Notes: a model not told the origin generated them from the sequence alone. 64,000 nucleotides of DNA from Chersky-840 sp050011815 (GCA_050011815.1 JBEKIJ010000004.1:1-64000); one strand, 5' to 3'. Shown: positions 1 through 13,218, counted from the first letter of the stretch. Numbers and translations: made by a program.

Positions 1-719
1 ACCCCGCCCCGGTGACCCATCCGGCCCCGGCGCCCACCGTGACCAGAGGAATCCTCCCGCCCGCCAACCCGGGGGCGAGCATCGCGGCCAACCCGATGTT
101 CGAGAGCACCTGTCTCGCCGACGGCCCCTTGTCGGCTCCGTGCATCGCCTCGACCCTGCAGGCCACCGACGGCGCGAGGGCGGTCGAGGGCCTCGGGCCC
201 ATGACGCTTCCGAGCAACTACTCCTCGCTCACGCCCGCCGAGCAGCTGTTCGTGCTGGCCGACACCGAGCGGGTGGACCGGGGGCTTCCGCCTGCGGTCG
301 GGCTCGTGGCCGAGTTCGACGATGACGCCCAGGCCGCGGCGCAGGCCGTCACCGATCCCACGCCCACCATCGTCCCGCCCGGAGTGGGCATCTTGCGATG
401 GGCGTCGAACTGGAGCGAGAACGACGGGGCGCTCGGGTCGAACTACAACTGGATGTACGACGACGGCCCGGGTTCGGGCAACCTCTCGTGCGGCGGCGGC
501 AGCTCGAGCGGGTGTTGGGGACACCGTGACAACATCCTCGGCTTCAGTGCGGCCCAGCTGGCCGCGTCAGGCGGCACGCTCGTCATGGGAGCGGGCGAGG
601 CGTCACCGGCGTCGGCCAAACCGTGGATGAGTGACACCGAGCTGTTCGCCGTGATCACCCACAGCCCGGCGTACTACATCTACACCTGGGGTCAGGCCGT
701 GGCGGCCGGCGCCCACTGA
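1..719 (+). CDS. CAP/SCP-like secreted protein, 5' end outside window
   Basis: The reading frame is already open at the left edge, so the N-terminus and any signal peptide are missing. About 235 residues remain. The middle contains LTPAEQLFVLADTERVDRG, which resembles the first helix of CAP (cysteine-rich secretory/PR-1-like) domains. Further on, CWGHRDNIL matches the CAP signature GHRxNIL. Two cysteines flank a Gly/Ser-rich loop, as expected for an exported protein. CAP proteins in bacteria are extracellular and mostly of unknown activity. The first GTG in frame is at 12, but I do not believe it is the true start. Assignment rests on these two motifs only. Confidence 0.6.
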   Translation, partial: PAPVTHPAPAPTVTRGILPPANPGASIAANPMFESTCLADGPLSAPCIASTLQATDGARAVEGLGPMTLPSNYSSLTPAEQLFVLADTERVDRGLPPAVGLVAEFDDDAQAAAQAVTDPTPTIVPPGVGILRWASNWSENDGALGSNYNWMYDDGPGSGNLSCGGGSSSGCWGHRDNILGFSAAQLAASGGTLVMGAGEASPASAKPWMSDTELFAVITHSPAYYIYTWGQAVAAGAH

Positions 720-750
720 GCCTTCTTGGCGCCCACCGTCGGGCCCAGGC

Positions 751-1077
751 CTAGACGGACCATCCCGGACTGCCCGGGCATACCTGCATGTTGCCCATGT
801 AGGTACCGGTGGGGAAGGCATCGCCCCAGTCCGTCCATCCGTACTCGGTCTCGTGCTCCAGCACGAGCACCCGCGCCGAGGTCTGGCATGTCGTGACCGA
901 TCCGGTCGCCACCGGCGCTGGGGCGGGACCGGTCAGGGCCAGCACCAACGTGGCCAGCACCGCGCATCCGGCCGCGCTGGCCCGCGTCGTGACGTGTCTC
1001 GATGGGTGGAGGCTCGGCCGTGACGGAGCCGGGACCTTGCCGGCCGAGGGAATCCGGTTCCCACCTCGGCCGGTCAT
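751..1077 (-). CDS. small secreted protein, unknown function
   Basis: About 108 residues from the ATG at 1077. A basic N-terminal stretch is followed by a hydrophobic segment (AAGCAVLATLVLALTGPAPA), which reads as a signal peptide. The mature part is only about 50 residues, with two cysteines (TTCQTS and QVCPG) that could form a disulfide. It lies just downstream of the DUF3494 gene on the same strand and may be co-transcribed with it. A longer frame starting at 1125 would overlap that gene, so I chose the shorter one. No family recognised. Confidence 0.45.
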   Translation of the reverse strand: MTGRGGNRIPSAGKVPAPSRPSLHPSRHVTTRASAAGCAVLATLVLALTGPAPAPVATGSVTTCQTSARVLVLEHETEYGWTDWGDAFPTGTYMGNMQVCPGSPGWSV

Positions 1078-1090
1078 GGTCCGCTGGGGT

Positions 1091-2125
1091 TCAGTCGGAA
1101 CGGGCCGGGACGGTGGCGACGGCACGCCGGCGCCGCGCGTTGGACACGCCCATCAAGAGGAGCCCGAAGCCGACCATCGAACCGCCGACCACCGGCAAGA
1201 GGGGGTTGATCCCGGTGAAGGGAAGGGTCCCCGTCCCCGTCGTCCCGGTTGGGGATCCGGTCCCCGTGGCGGTTGTGCCCGAGCCGGTGGGGCTGGGTGT
1301 CTTGGTGCTGGCCTTGGCCGTGGCACCCGTCGTGCCGCCCGTGCCGCTCGTGCCGCTCGTGCCGCCCGACGTGGTGCAACTCGGGCTCGTGATGGTGTCG
1401 GTGTCCAGCGTGACCGCTCCGTTGCGGGCCAACAGGCGGCCGTTGATGGTGGTCCCGGTGGTCACGGTGATGGAGGTCAACGCCAGGATGGTGCCGCGGA
1501 ACGTCGAGCCGGTCCCGAGCGTCGCCGAGCTGCCGACCTGCCAGAAGACGTTGCAGGCCTGGGCCCCGTTGATCAGGTTGACGCTGCTGGTGGAGGACGT
1601 GACGAGGGTCGACCCGGCCTGGAAGACGAACTGGGCGTTGGCGTTCCCGCCGCCGTTGAGCGTGACCGATCCGGTGAGCCCGAGCGAGGAGGCCGAGTTG
1701 TACGTCCCGGGACTGAGCGTCTGCCCCCCGAGGTCGGCGGGGACGGCTGTCGCCGGGCTCTCGCCCGCCGCGGTGTTGTAGGCGGTCACGAGATCGGTCT
1801 TGGCCCCCTGGGTCACCGCATCACCGTCGTGGTTGGTCCCGGTGATCGTCATCGATGCCGTCCCGCTCTCCGACGGGGTTGGGTATGTGCCGACGTCGCC
1901 GTTGACCGTCGTGGGCCCCGTGTTCGTGATCCCGGAGCCGGCGAGGATGGCGAAGCTGCCCGCCGTGCCGAGACCCACCGGAGTCTGGGCCGCGTCGGCG
2001 ACAACGGCGGGGGCCATGACGGCGAGGCCGACGATGACGACGGCCAGCGGTGCCAACCACACGGAGATGTGTCGGGGGCGCGGAGCCCGGCCGACGGGGG
2101 ATGTGAATGCTCGGTTGGAAAACAA
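1091..2125 (-). CDS. DUF3494 ice-binding-like protein with LPFTG cell-wall anchor
   Basis: 344 residues. Residues 1-45 form a signal peptide (hydrophobic run ending near ADA). Residues about 48-245 match the DUF3494 / ice-binding-like fold: LGTAGSFAILAGSGITNTG, a VNGDVGTYP motif, GTYNSASSLGLTGSVTLNG, and an AQFVFQAGSTL...ACNVFWQVG block. A Thr/Ser/Gly-rich linker follows (about 250-300). LPFTG at 301-305, a hydrophobic segment and an RRRR tail then form a typical sortase signal. Members of this family bind ice or act as surface adhesins; ice binding here is not shown by sequence. The protein is predicted to be wall-anchored. The preceding non-coding region contains a strong inverted repeat that could be its leader. 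Confidence 0.88.
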   Translation of the reverse strand: MFSNRAFTSPVGRAPRPRHISVWLAPLAVVIVGLAVMAPAVVADAAQTPVGLGTAGSFAILAGSGITNTGPTTVNGDVGTYPTPSESGTASMTITGTNHDGDAVTQGAKTDLVTAYNTAAGESPATAVPADLGGQTLSPGTYNSASSLGLTGSVTLNGGGNANAQFVFQAGSTLVTSSTSSVNLINGAQACNVFWQVGSSATLGTGSTFRGTILALTSITVTTGTTINGRLLARNGAVTLDTDTITSPSCTTSGGTSGTSGTGGTTGATAKASTKTPSPTGSGTTATGTGSPTGTTGTGTLPFTGINPLLPVVGGSMVGFGLLLMGVSNARRRRAVATVPARSD

Positions 2126-2576
2126 GGCGCGCCTCTTCTGTTGATGGGCGAGAGGACACGTCGAGCCTCGGCGACGGGCAACCGTCCTGGCACGCTGTGG
2201 AAACCGGGCGCCCCTCTCGGGGGGTCTTCGCTATCCATCGGCCACAGCCGGAATCGGTTTAACGACGCTGCCACAAGGTTTGGCCTCGAGATGGACGTCG
2301 GAAGGCTCGCGAGGTGAGCACCGGGGCAGAAGCCCGCCATCGGAGCAGACAACGCCCGGTGACCACCGGCGTTCACTGTCTGCTCGATTCGTTCCTGGAG
2401 GAGAGGGACCGCCGAGAGGGGATGGTGTTTGTGAAGGCGCGAACAGAGTCCTCGAGGATCGAGAATGCTTGAAGGGCGCGAGACCACACCACTACGCTTC
2501 ACTCTCGAATTGTTTTTTCGGTGAGTCCTCCGCCCAGTCCCAGCGGCCTGCATCTCTCAGCCTGCCAGGGAGTCTC
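2126..2576. other. non-coding region with nested inverted repeats; possible structured RNA
   Basis: No convincing gene lies between the divergent DUF3494 and GGDEF-EAL genes. On the + strand, 2172-2185 forms a 5-bp stem closed by a GCAA tetraloop. GCTGTGG (2194-2200) pairs perfectly with CCACAGC (2242-2248) around an inner CCCC-TCTC-GGGG hairpin (2211-2222). The element lies about 35 nt from the DUF3494 start on the minus strand but more than 300 nt from the GGDEF-EAL start, so a leader of the minus-strand gene is the better guess. I could not match it to a known riboswitch class. Confidence 0.4.
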
Positions 2577-4406
2577 ATGGAGATCGAGCGGCGACTCTCA
2601 GACGTCCTCAGTGAGTTCGCGCGGACGCTCGTCACGGACTTTCCCATTCAAGCCATCCTCGACCACTTGGTCGTCAGGATCGTCGACGTGCTCCCCGTCA
2701 GCGCCGCCGGCGTGACGTTGATCGCACCGGGCGCCGATCCCCACTACATCGCCGCCTCCGATGACGCCGCGCTGCGGTTCGAGCAACTCCAGACCGAATT
2801 GGGCGAGGGACCCTGCATCGTCGCCTACCAGAGGGGTGAGGCTGTCGTCGTCCCCGATCTGCGAGCCGATGACCGGTTCCCGAGGTTCGCCCCCCGAGCC
2901 ATCGAAGAGGGGTTGGGAGCGGTCTTCACCTTCCCCCTGCGCCACGACGACCGCCAGCTCGGTGCCCTCGATCTCTACCGCGCCACCCCGGGGCTCCTGA
3001 ACGCGGGAGCGATGACCGCGGCGCAGACGTTGGCCGATGTGGCGGCGGCCTATCTGTTGAACGCCCAGGCCCGCTCCGATCTCCGGGATTCCTCTGACCG
3101 GGCCCGGGAGACCGCCCTCCATGACGCCCTGACCGGACTGCCGAACCGGACACTGTTGGTCCAGCGCCTGGTGCACGCCATCCTCAGATGTCGACGTTCC
3201 GAGAAGTTGGTGGCCATCTTGTTCGCGGACCTGGACCGGTTCAAGGCGATCAACGACACCTACGGTCACCATGTGGGCGACGAGCTCCTCGTGGCCGTCG
3301 CGCGACGGCTGACCGAGCTCCTCCGGCCCGGTGACACCCTGGCTCGGCTCGCCGGCGACGAGTTCGTGATCCTGTGCGAGGACCTCGACGACACGTCTCA
3401 GGTCGAGCCCCTCGCCACCCGCATCGACGAGGCCTTGGGTGAAGCGTTCGTGTTGTCGGGCATCGAGGTGCAGGTGAGCGCCAGCGTCGGCATCGCCTTC
3501 GCCGGCCGGGGGGACGACGTTCCCGAACAGGTCCTCCAGGACGCCGACACGGCGATGTACCAGGCCAAGAGAAAAGGCGGGGCACGCCACGGGACGGTCG
3601 ACATCGGCGAACAGCAACTGGCCGACACCCGCGCCGCCCTGAATCGAGACCTGCGCGGCGCCTTGGCACGTCGTGAGCTGCGGACCGAGTACCAGCCGAT
3701 CGTGGCGACGAACGACGGGAGAATCACCGGGGTCGAAGCCCTTCTCCGGTGGGCGCATCCCGTCCGGGGGATCGTGGCTCCTGACACGATCGTCCCTCTG
3801 GCCGAACAGTCGGGGCTCATCATCGAGATCGGACGGTGGGTATTGATGCAGGCCTGTGTGGACCTGCATCGATGGCAACGCCACGACGAGCACCGTGAGC
3901 TCGAGATCTGCGTCAACATCTCGGCGTCGCAGTTGATGGCCCCGGACTTCGTCGCCGTCGTGGGAGAAGTCCTCGCCGAGACCCGCACCGACCCGAAGCG
4001 GGTGACGCTGGAGGTGACCGAAAGCGTGTTCATTCAGGACAGCGACCGCGCCCTCGTCGTGCTCAACCAGCTCAAGCGCCTCGGTGTCAAGCTCGCTCTC
4101 GACGACTTCGGGACCGGCTATTCATCGCTCAGCTATCTCAAGCAGTTCCCCGTCAACATCGTCAAGATCGACCGGGCCTTCATCGCCGACCTGGGTCGTG
4201 AGCCCACCAGCCGGCTCATCGTGAGCGCCATCGTGAGGCTGGCGCACAGCCTGCAGATGACCGTTGTGGCCGAAGGCATCGAGTCGGCCAACCAATATGA
4301 CGAGGTCGTGGCGCTCGATTGCGACTCGTACCAGGGCTACTTCTTTGCCCGACCGGCGTCCGCGGTCGCCCTCGATTCGTTGATGGCCACCGCCGCCACG
4401 GCGTGA
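2577..4406 (+). CDS. GAF-GGDEF-EAL cyclic-di-GMP turnover protein
   Basis: 609 residues from the ATG at 2577, which is preceded by GGGAG at good spacing. Order: GAF domain (about 20-165, with GEGPC), GGDEF domain (about 185-345) and EAL domain (about 365-605). The cyclase motif reads AGDEF rather than GGDEF, with an intact RPGD inhibitory site just upstream. The EAL domain keeps EALLRW, VNIS, EVTES, DDFGTGYSS, IVKID and AEGIE, the metal and catalytic positions of active phosphodiesterases. There is no membrane segment, so it is cytosolic. It probably hydrolyses c-di-GMP, with a weaker or regulatory cyclase half. Its GAF resembles those of the two GAF-ANTAR proteins in the same island. Confidence 0.93.
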   Translation: MEIERRLSDVLSEFARTLVTDFPIQAILDHLVVRIVDVLPVSAAGVTLIAPGADPHYIAASDDAALRFEQLQTELGEGPCIVAYQRGEAVVVPDLRADDRFPRFAPRAIEEGLGAVFTFPLRHDDRQLGALDLYRATPGLLNAGAMTAAQTLADVAAAYLLNAQARSDLRDSSDRARETALHDALTGLPNRTLLVQRLVHAILRCRRSEKLVAILFADLDRFKAINDTYGHHVGDELLVAVARRLTELLRPGDTLARLAGDEFVILCEDLDDTSQVEPLATRIDEALGEAFVLSGIEVQVSASVGIAFAGRGDDVPEQVLQDADTAMYQAKRKGGARHGTVDIGEQQLADTRAALNRDLRGALARRELRTEYQPIVATNDGRITGVEALLRWAHPVRGIVAPDTIVPLAEQSGLIIEIGRWVLMQACVDLHRWQRHDEHRELEICVNISASQLMAPDFVAVVGEVLAETRTDPKRVTLEVTESVFIQDSDRALVVLNQLKRLGVKLALDDFGTGYSSLSYLKQFPVNIVKIDRAFIADLGREPTSRLIVSAIVRLAHSLQMTVVAEGIESANQYDEVVALDCDSYQGYFFARPASAVALDSLMATAATA

Positions 4407-4553
4407 ACCCAGGCACTTTCCTGGTCCGGGGCCCTCGCCGCCAGGGGAATCAGTCCTTAGGTTGAGGGCCGGCGGCGCCGATCTCATCGTGAGAACTTCA
4501 CATCAGGCGTCAGCACCCGGGACCACGGCACGCCTGCCCACTGGGAGGATGCC

Positions 4554-8067
<3,514 letters not shown>

Positions 8068-8078
<11 letters not shown>

Positions 8079-10521
8079 CCGCGTGATGCGGTTCGCGGAA
8101 CCGCGCAACTCCGATACCCGTGGGGCGCCGGACCCGGCTGCTGTCCCCATCCTGGTCGTCGACGACAATCCCGCCAAACGCCTGGCTCTGATCTCGGTAT
8201 TGGCCCCGCTCGGATATCGAATCGTCGAAGCCGAGTCCGGCGTCGCCGCGCTGCGTTGCGTCAAAGCTCAGGACTTCGCCGTCATCCTGCTCGATGTGCG
8301 CATGCCGATCATGGACGGGATCGAGACCGCAGCCCTCATCAGGAGACGCAAGCAGTCTGAGATGACCCCGATCATCTTCATCACCGCCAACGCGGGTGAC
8401 GATGCCATAGACGTCGATCTCTATGCCGCGGGGGCGGTCGACTTCATCTTCGCCCCCGTCGTGCCCGGCGAGCTCCGAGCCAAGGTGTCGGTGTTCGCCA
8501 ACCTGTTCAGCAGGGCCGAGGCACTGGTCCAACAGGCTCGCGAGGTCCAGGCGTCGGCCGACCAGCTCCGACTCCTGACCGACGCCGCCCCTGTCGGGAT
8601 CTTCCAGACCGACATCGAAGACCGGTACGTCTACACGAATCCGCGCTGGTCCGAGGTCACCGGTGTCTCAGCCGAAGACGCGGCGGGGCGCAAGTGGGAC
8701 AGCATCATCGGCTCGGAGCAACGGACCGATCCGGCCGACGAACCCGACGACGGCGGGGTCGACCGGACCGATCTTTCCCGTCGGTTCGAGATACGGCTCC
8801 CCGACGCCACTTCACGGATCATCCTCGCCACTTCGAAGCCGATCCCGGATCTCGATGGTGGCACCGCGGGCTGGGTCGGCACCCTGGCCGACGTGACCGC
8901 CGAGGTGCGGGCGGAGACCACCATGTCCGAAGCCCGGGACAAGGCCACCGAGGCCTCGCGTCTCAAGTCGGATTTTCTTGCCAACATGAGCCACGAGATC
9001 CGGACCCCCATGAACGGGGTCATCGGGATGACCGACCTGCTGCTCGAGACCGAGCTCGACGCCCGTCAGCGTGACTACGCCCAGACCGTGCGGAACTCCG
9101 GAGAGGCTCTCCTGGCCATCATCAACGACATCCTCGACTTCTCGAAGATCGAGGCGGGGAAGCTCGACATCGAGGACATCGACTTCGACCTGTGCAGGGT
9201 GGTCGAAGATGTGACAGAGCTGCTGGCCGGCCCGGCGCAAGCCAAGGACCTGGAGCTGATCGCCGTCGTCGAGAATTCGGTCCCGTCCGTGATCACCGGT
9301 GATCCGGGTCGGGTCCGTCAGGTTCTCACCAATCTTCTCGCCAATGCCGTCAAGTTCACCCAATCCGGAGAGATCGTCGTCCGGGTCACGGCCTCGGAGT
9401 CCGGCGACAGAGAGACGACCATCGTCCGTTTCGAGGTGGCCGACACCGGTGACGGCATCGCGCCGGACAAGCTCGAGAAGATCTTCCAGCCCTTCGTCCA
9501 AGCCGACACGTCCACCTCTCGGAGGTACGGGGGGACGGGGCTGGGACTGGCCATCAGCGGCCAACTTGTCACACTCATGGGGGGTGACTGTGGGGTCTCC
9601 AGCCGTCTGAGGCAGGGAAGCGCCTTCTGGTTCACGATCCACGTGCATGCCGACGCTTCACGCAAGGCCCAAGTCGGGTTGCCACCCGACCCCGGTCTTG
9701 CCGGTCTCACCGCGCTGATTGTCGATGACAACGCCACGCAGCGCGATGCCCTGTCCGCATACCTCACCGACTGGGGCATGATCGTGAGCACCGCCCCCGA
9801 CGGCGAGGCCGCGCTGGCCACGCTGAAGGGTGCCGTCACCGCCGGAACGTCGTTCGCCGTCGTGCTCGTGGACCGGTTCATGCCCGAGATGGACGGTCTG
9901 GAGCTGACGCAGCAGATCGTCGCCTCCCCCGGTCTCGCCGCCGGTCTCGTCCTCTTCACCGGTTTGGGACAGGAGCATGACCTCGGCGACGTCCCGGAGT
10001 CCATCGTGTGCTCAACGGTCTCCAAACCGGTCCGGCGTGCCGATCTCAGGTCCAGTCTCCGAGTGGTGTTGGGCCTCGATGAACCCCATGTGGTCGACAC
10101 CGCGCCTCGGGTGCCGCACCCCGCGCCCGAGGCGCGGCCCACGCGAGGGCGGTTGCTTCTGGCCGAGGACAATCTGATCAACCAGAAGGTGGCGGTGGCC
10201 ATACTCACCACCGCCGGCTACAGCGTGGACGCGGTGCTCAACGGTGCCGAAGCCGTCGAGGCCGTTGCCGCCCAGCCCTACGACGCCGTTCTGATGGACT
10301 GTCAGATGCCCGAGCTCGACGGATACGAAGCCACCGCGGCCATCCGGGCGCAGGGAGGCTCGCGGGGCCGCACGCCCATCATCGCCATGACGGCGGGAGC
10401 GCGCCGAGAGGACCAGGACCGGTGTCTGGCCGGGGGAATGGACAGCTACCTGTCCAAGCCGGTGAGCAAGGATGCTCTTTTGGCCCTGGTCGACCGCTCG
10501 GTGAGGACCGACAGGCGATGA
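8068..10521 (+). CDS. hybrid histidine kinase: REC-PAS-HisKA-HATPase-REC-REC
   Basis: 817 residues from the ATG at 8068, overlapping the previous stop by 11 nt; an ATG at 8086 is an alternative. The N-terminal receiver (about 20-145) has phospho-Asp in LLDVRMP, but the conserved Lys-Pro is replaced by Ala-Pro (FIFAPV), so its switching may be impaired. A PAS domain follows (about 170-290), then HisKA with NMSHEIRTPMNGV, HATPase_c (NLLANAVKF, DTGDGI, GGTGLGL), receiver 2 (LVDRFMP, SKPV) and receiver 3 (LMDCQMPELDGY, SKPV). It is cytosolic. Translation is coupled to the upstream kinase gene, and the lone HPt and REC downstream are natural phosphotransfer partners. Confidence 0.93.
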
Positions 10522-10612
10522 CCGCTGCCGATGGGTGGGTCCCCATCTCGGAAAACCTTCAGTTCGACCCTGTTCCGACCGATACAACGATGTGGATAGC
10601 GAGAGGGATTTG

Positions 10613-10954
10613 ATGCCCCAAGAGATGACTCGTCCCGAATCTCCTGCCTCGGCTGCGACCCTCGAAGGCGATGTCGGCCCCGAGGTGTACCAGGAGCTGC
10701 TGACATCGTTTCGTGCGCACCTCTTGGTTCAGGTCGTCGACCTCCACGCCGCCGCCACGACCGGTGACGTCGCCGCCGCTCAATATGTCGCCCACCAGAT
10801 AAAGGGCACGGCCCCGAGTTTCGGCGCCGTTCACCTCGACGACCTCGCCCGTCGTCTGCTCGGTATCGAACCTCACGACGTCGAGCTTCTGCGGACATTG
10901 GTCGACGAGATCGACGCAGAGGTTCACATCCTGCAATCTGTCGTCTCGGTCTGA
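10613..10954 (+). CDS. stand-alone HPt phosphotransfer protein
   Basis: 113 residues. The ATG at 10613 follows GAGAGGGA. The HPt signature is visible as VAHQIKGTAPSFGAVHLDDLARRL, where the His of AHQIKG is the phospho-acceptor and the Gly/Phe positions fit the four-helix HPt fold. It sits between the hybrid kinase at 8068 and the kinase-like gene at 10965. HPt proteins shuttle phosphate between receiver domains, so it likely connects the receivers of the neighbouring hybrid kinases with the lone REC at 12554. Confidence 0.85.
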   Translation: MPQEMTRPESPASAATLEGDVGPEVYQELLTSFRAHLLVQVVDLHAAATTGDVAAAQYVAHQIKGTAPSFGAVHLDDLARRLLGIEPHDVELLRTLVDEIDAEVHILQSVVSV

Positions 10955-10964
10955 GGCCACGACG

Positions 10965-12560
10965 ATGACCATCGCCACTCGGACGCCGATGTCAGGCGTG
11001 TTGGTCATGACGTCGCAGCTCAACGACACGGATTCGACCGCGGATCACCGGATGCTGGCGGAGACGGTCCTCGTCTCGGGCGAAGCGTTGGCAAGCATCC
11101 TCGACGACATCCTGGACTTCGCCAAGATCGAGGCGGGACGGGTCGACACCGAGTCCATCGCCTTCGATCTGCGGAGTCTGGTGGAGGACGTGGCCACCCT
11201 GCTGTGCGTGCCGGCTCACCATCGCGGCCTCGACCTCGAGTGCCGGTTCCCCCTCGACATGCCGATGACCTTCCGCGGTGACCCGGGACGGCTCCGGCGG
11301 GTTGTGACGAACCTCGTTGGGTACGCCCTCAAGTTCTCCCCCGTGGGAGAGGTACTCCTCGAGCTGGTCGTCGAGGACCACCACGAAGACTCGGTGATGA
11401 TCCGATTCGAGGTGATGGGCGTGGGCTTCGGCATCACCCGCACCCATCAGCCCGCCCTCTTCGAGTCCTTCTCTCCCCTCGACGAGGACACGATCCGTTC
11501 TTATGGAGCAGCCGGGATCGGTCTCGCCATGTCCCATCAACTGGTCGAGTTGATGGGAGGCCAGATGGGGGTGCACAACGAGCTCGGCCAGGGCAGCACC
11601 TTTTGGTTCAGCGTTCCCCTCCAGAAGGTTCGGTCCGCGACGGCCGAAGAGAGCCCGGAGACAACGGTGTCCGAGGCCCCCGGCGAGCAAGCCCCGGGGA
11701 CGGCTCCCGGGCCATCAGACCCAGGAGCAGGCCAAGAAGCAGGCCAAGAAGCAGCGGGCCAGATCCTGCTGGCCGAGGACAACGCCGTGAACCAGAAGGT
11801 GGCGTCGGCCATGCTCGAGAACCTCGGCTTCCGCGTCGACATCGTGACCGACGGTGCGCAAGCGGTGAAAGCGGCGACGTCCGCCTCGTACGCGGCCATC
11901 CTGATGGATGGGCAGATGCCCGTGCTCGACGGCTACAAGGCCACCACCGAGATCCGTCGCCTGGAAGCCGGAGCGCAACACACCCCCATCATCGCCGTGA
12001 CCGGTTCGACCATGAAAGCCGACCAGCTGCGTTGCCTGGCCGCGGGCATGGATGACTACGTGGCCAAGCCCTTCGATCAACTCGCCCTCGGCGACGTCCT
12101 GAGTCGCTGGGTCACCGATGGATCAGATCCCAACGCCATCGTCGATCCCTCAGAGCCGCCACCCCCGATCCACGTCGGTCTCGCCCACCTGCACGATCCC
12201 GATCGTGTCGTGCTCGACGTCGAGGTTCTCGAGCGCCTCGGGCGCCTCGGCGAAGCCAGTGGCGAGGATCTCGTGGGACAGTTGGCCACCCTGTTCCTCT
12301 CCGATGCCCACACCCGTGTCGTCGCCCTGCGCCAGGCCGTCGCCCGCGACGACGCAGCCGCCGTCGTGCGATCGGCTCACACGCTCAGCGGCGCGAGTGC
12401 CAATCTCGGAGCAACCGTTCTCGCTCGCCTGTGCGCCACGTTGGCAGCCGACGGCGCCGTCGGCGACCTCGGCGGCGGCGAAGCACTGCTCGATGCGCTC
12501 GAGGATGAGCTGGGCCGAGTCCGAGTCGCGCTCGGATCGGCCGCACCTGCTCCATGCTGA
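10965..12560 (+). CDS. pseudo-histidine kinase fused to REC and HPt
   Basis: 531 residues. The protein starts inside what would be the histidine box. Its first codons read M-T-I-A-T-R-T-P-M against M-S-H-E-I-R-T-P-M in the gene at 8068, so the phospho-acceptor His is Ile and the next Glu is Ala. The ATPase-like part is also degraded: NLVGYALKF (Asn to Tyr), MGVGFGI instead of DTGxGI, and GAAGIGL instead of GGTGLGL. The receiver (about 265-385) is intact (LAEDNAVNQK, LMDGQMP, AKPF), as is the HPt (about 410-515, His in SAHTLSGASANLGA). I infer a scaffold or phosphate relay, not a kinase. The ORF is long and undisturbed, so it appears to be a maintained gene. Confidence 0.88.
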   Translation: MTIATRTPMSGVLVMTSQLNDTDSTADHRMLAETVLVSGEALASILDDILDFAKIEAGRVDTESIAFDLRSLVEDVATLLCVPAHHRGLDLECRFPLDMPMTFRGDPGRLRRVVTNLVGYALKFSPVGEVLLELVVEDHHEDSVMIRFEVMGVGFGITRTHQPALFESFSPLDEDTIRSYGAAGIGLAMSHQLVELMGGQMGVHNELGQGSTFWFSVPLQKVRSATAEESPETTVSEAPGEQAPGTAPGPSDPGAGQEAGQEAAGQILLAEDNAVNQKVASAMLENLGFRVDIVTDGAQAVKAATSASYAAILMDGQMPVLDGYKATTEIRRLEAGAQHTPIIAVTGSTMKADQLRCLAAGMDDYVAKPFDQLALGDVLSRWVTDGSDPNAIVDPSEPPPPIHVGLAHLHDPDRVVLDVEVLERLGRLGEASGEDLVGQLATLFLSDAHTRVVALRQAVARDDAAAVVRSAHTLSGASANLGATVLARLCATLAADGAVGDLGGGEALLDALEDELGRVRVALGSAAPAPC

Positions 12561-12994
12561 TTCTGGTCGCCGACGACGATCCCACCTCGCTTCTCATCGC
12601 GGTGACGACACTGCGCAACCTCGGGCACCAATGCGTCACCGCCACCGACGGCACACAAGCCTGGGCGAGCTTCCAGACCCGTCGTCCGGATGTGGTTCTC
12701 TGCGATTGGGTCATGCCGGGGATGACCGGTCTCGAGCTGTGCCGAAAGATCCGGGCTCACGCGGCCCGGTACACGTACGTGATCATGGTCACCGCCCACG
12801 ACGCTCACGAAGACATCTGTGAAGCGATGAACGCCGGAGCCGACGACTACCTCGTCAAGCCGCTCGACGCCGCGCAGGTCGAGATCCGCCTGATTGTGGC
12901 GGCCAGGGTGACGTCGCTGCATCGCCAGCTCGCCAACCAGCGAACCAGGCTGGCCACCGTCGCTCGGAGGGAAGCGGTCCTGCGGCGGGCATAG
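12554..12994 (+). CDS. stand-alone response regulator receiver
   Basis: 146 residues; the ATG at 12554 overlaps the upstream stop by 7 nt, implying translational coupling. All receiver residues are present: the acidic pair in VADDDP, phospho-Asp in LCDWVMPGM, Thr in MVTAHD and Lys in YLVKPL. A helical tail of about 25 residues follows (SLHRQLANQRTRL), but there is no DNA-binding or enzymatic output domain. It may act by protein-protein contact or as a phosphate sink, as CheY-type proteins do. It is the last gene of the tightly packed kinase set. Confidence 0.88.
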   Translation: MLILVADDDPTSLLIAVTTLRNLGHQCVTATDGTQAWASFQTRRPDVVLCDWVMPGMTGLELCRKIRAHAARYTYVIMVTAHDAHEDICEAMNAGADDYLVKPLDAAQVEIRLIVAARVTSLHRQLANQRTRLATVARREAVLRRA

Positions 12995-13136
12995 CCGGCC
13001 TGTTGACAGCGTGGCGTGTCGCCTCGCCCGCCACCAGTGACTTGTGACGCCTGTTCGGGGGGTCTGGTCAGCGTTGGGCTGATCTTCGTGGAAAGTCGGC
13101 CCGGCCAAGCGTATGCTGAGCCTCGACCTGGCGGGT

Positions 13137-13150
13137 ACTGACCGGTCAGT
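13137..13150. promoter_or_regulatory. perfect 14-bp palindrome upstream of small ORF
   Basis: ACTGACCGGTCAGT reads the same on both strands. It lies about 70 nt before the start at 13219, in the 220-nt gap after the kinase set. It looks like an operator, but its regulator is unknown. A short GC hairpin (CGCCC-TTGC-GGGCG region near 13185-13200) lies between it and the ribosome binding site. Confidence 0.4.
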
Positions 13151-13218
13151 GAGGTGGAAACGTCGTCCGAGACCCTGACGGCACGCCCTTGCGGGGCGCC
13201 GAGGGAGAGGGCGATTTC

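Noticed and set aside
2155..2260. Identification as a c-di-GMP-I, SAM or cobalamin riboswitch
   Set aside because: GGCAACC and GGAAACC segments looked suggestive, but the conserved cores of these classes do not line up.
2577..4406. Dead diguanylate cyclase because of AGDEF
   Set aside because: Gly to Ala at the first position is tolerated in several active cyclases; sequence alone cannot decide.
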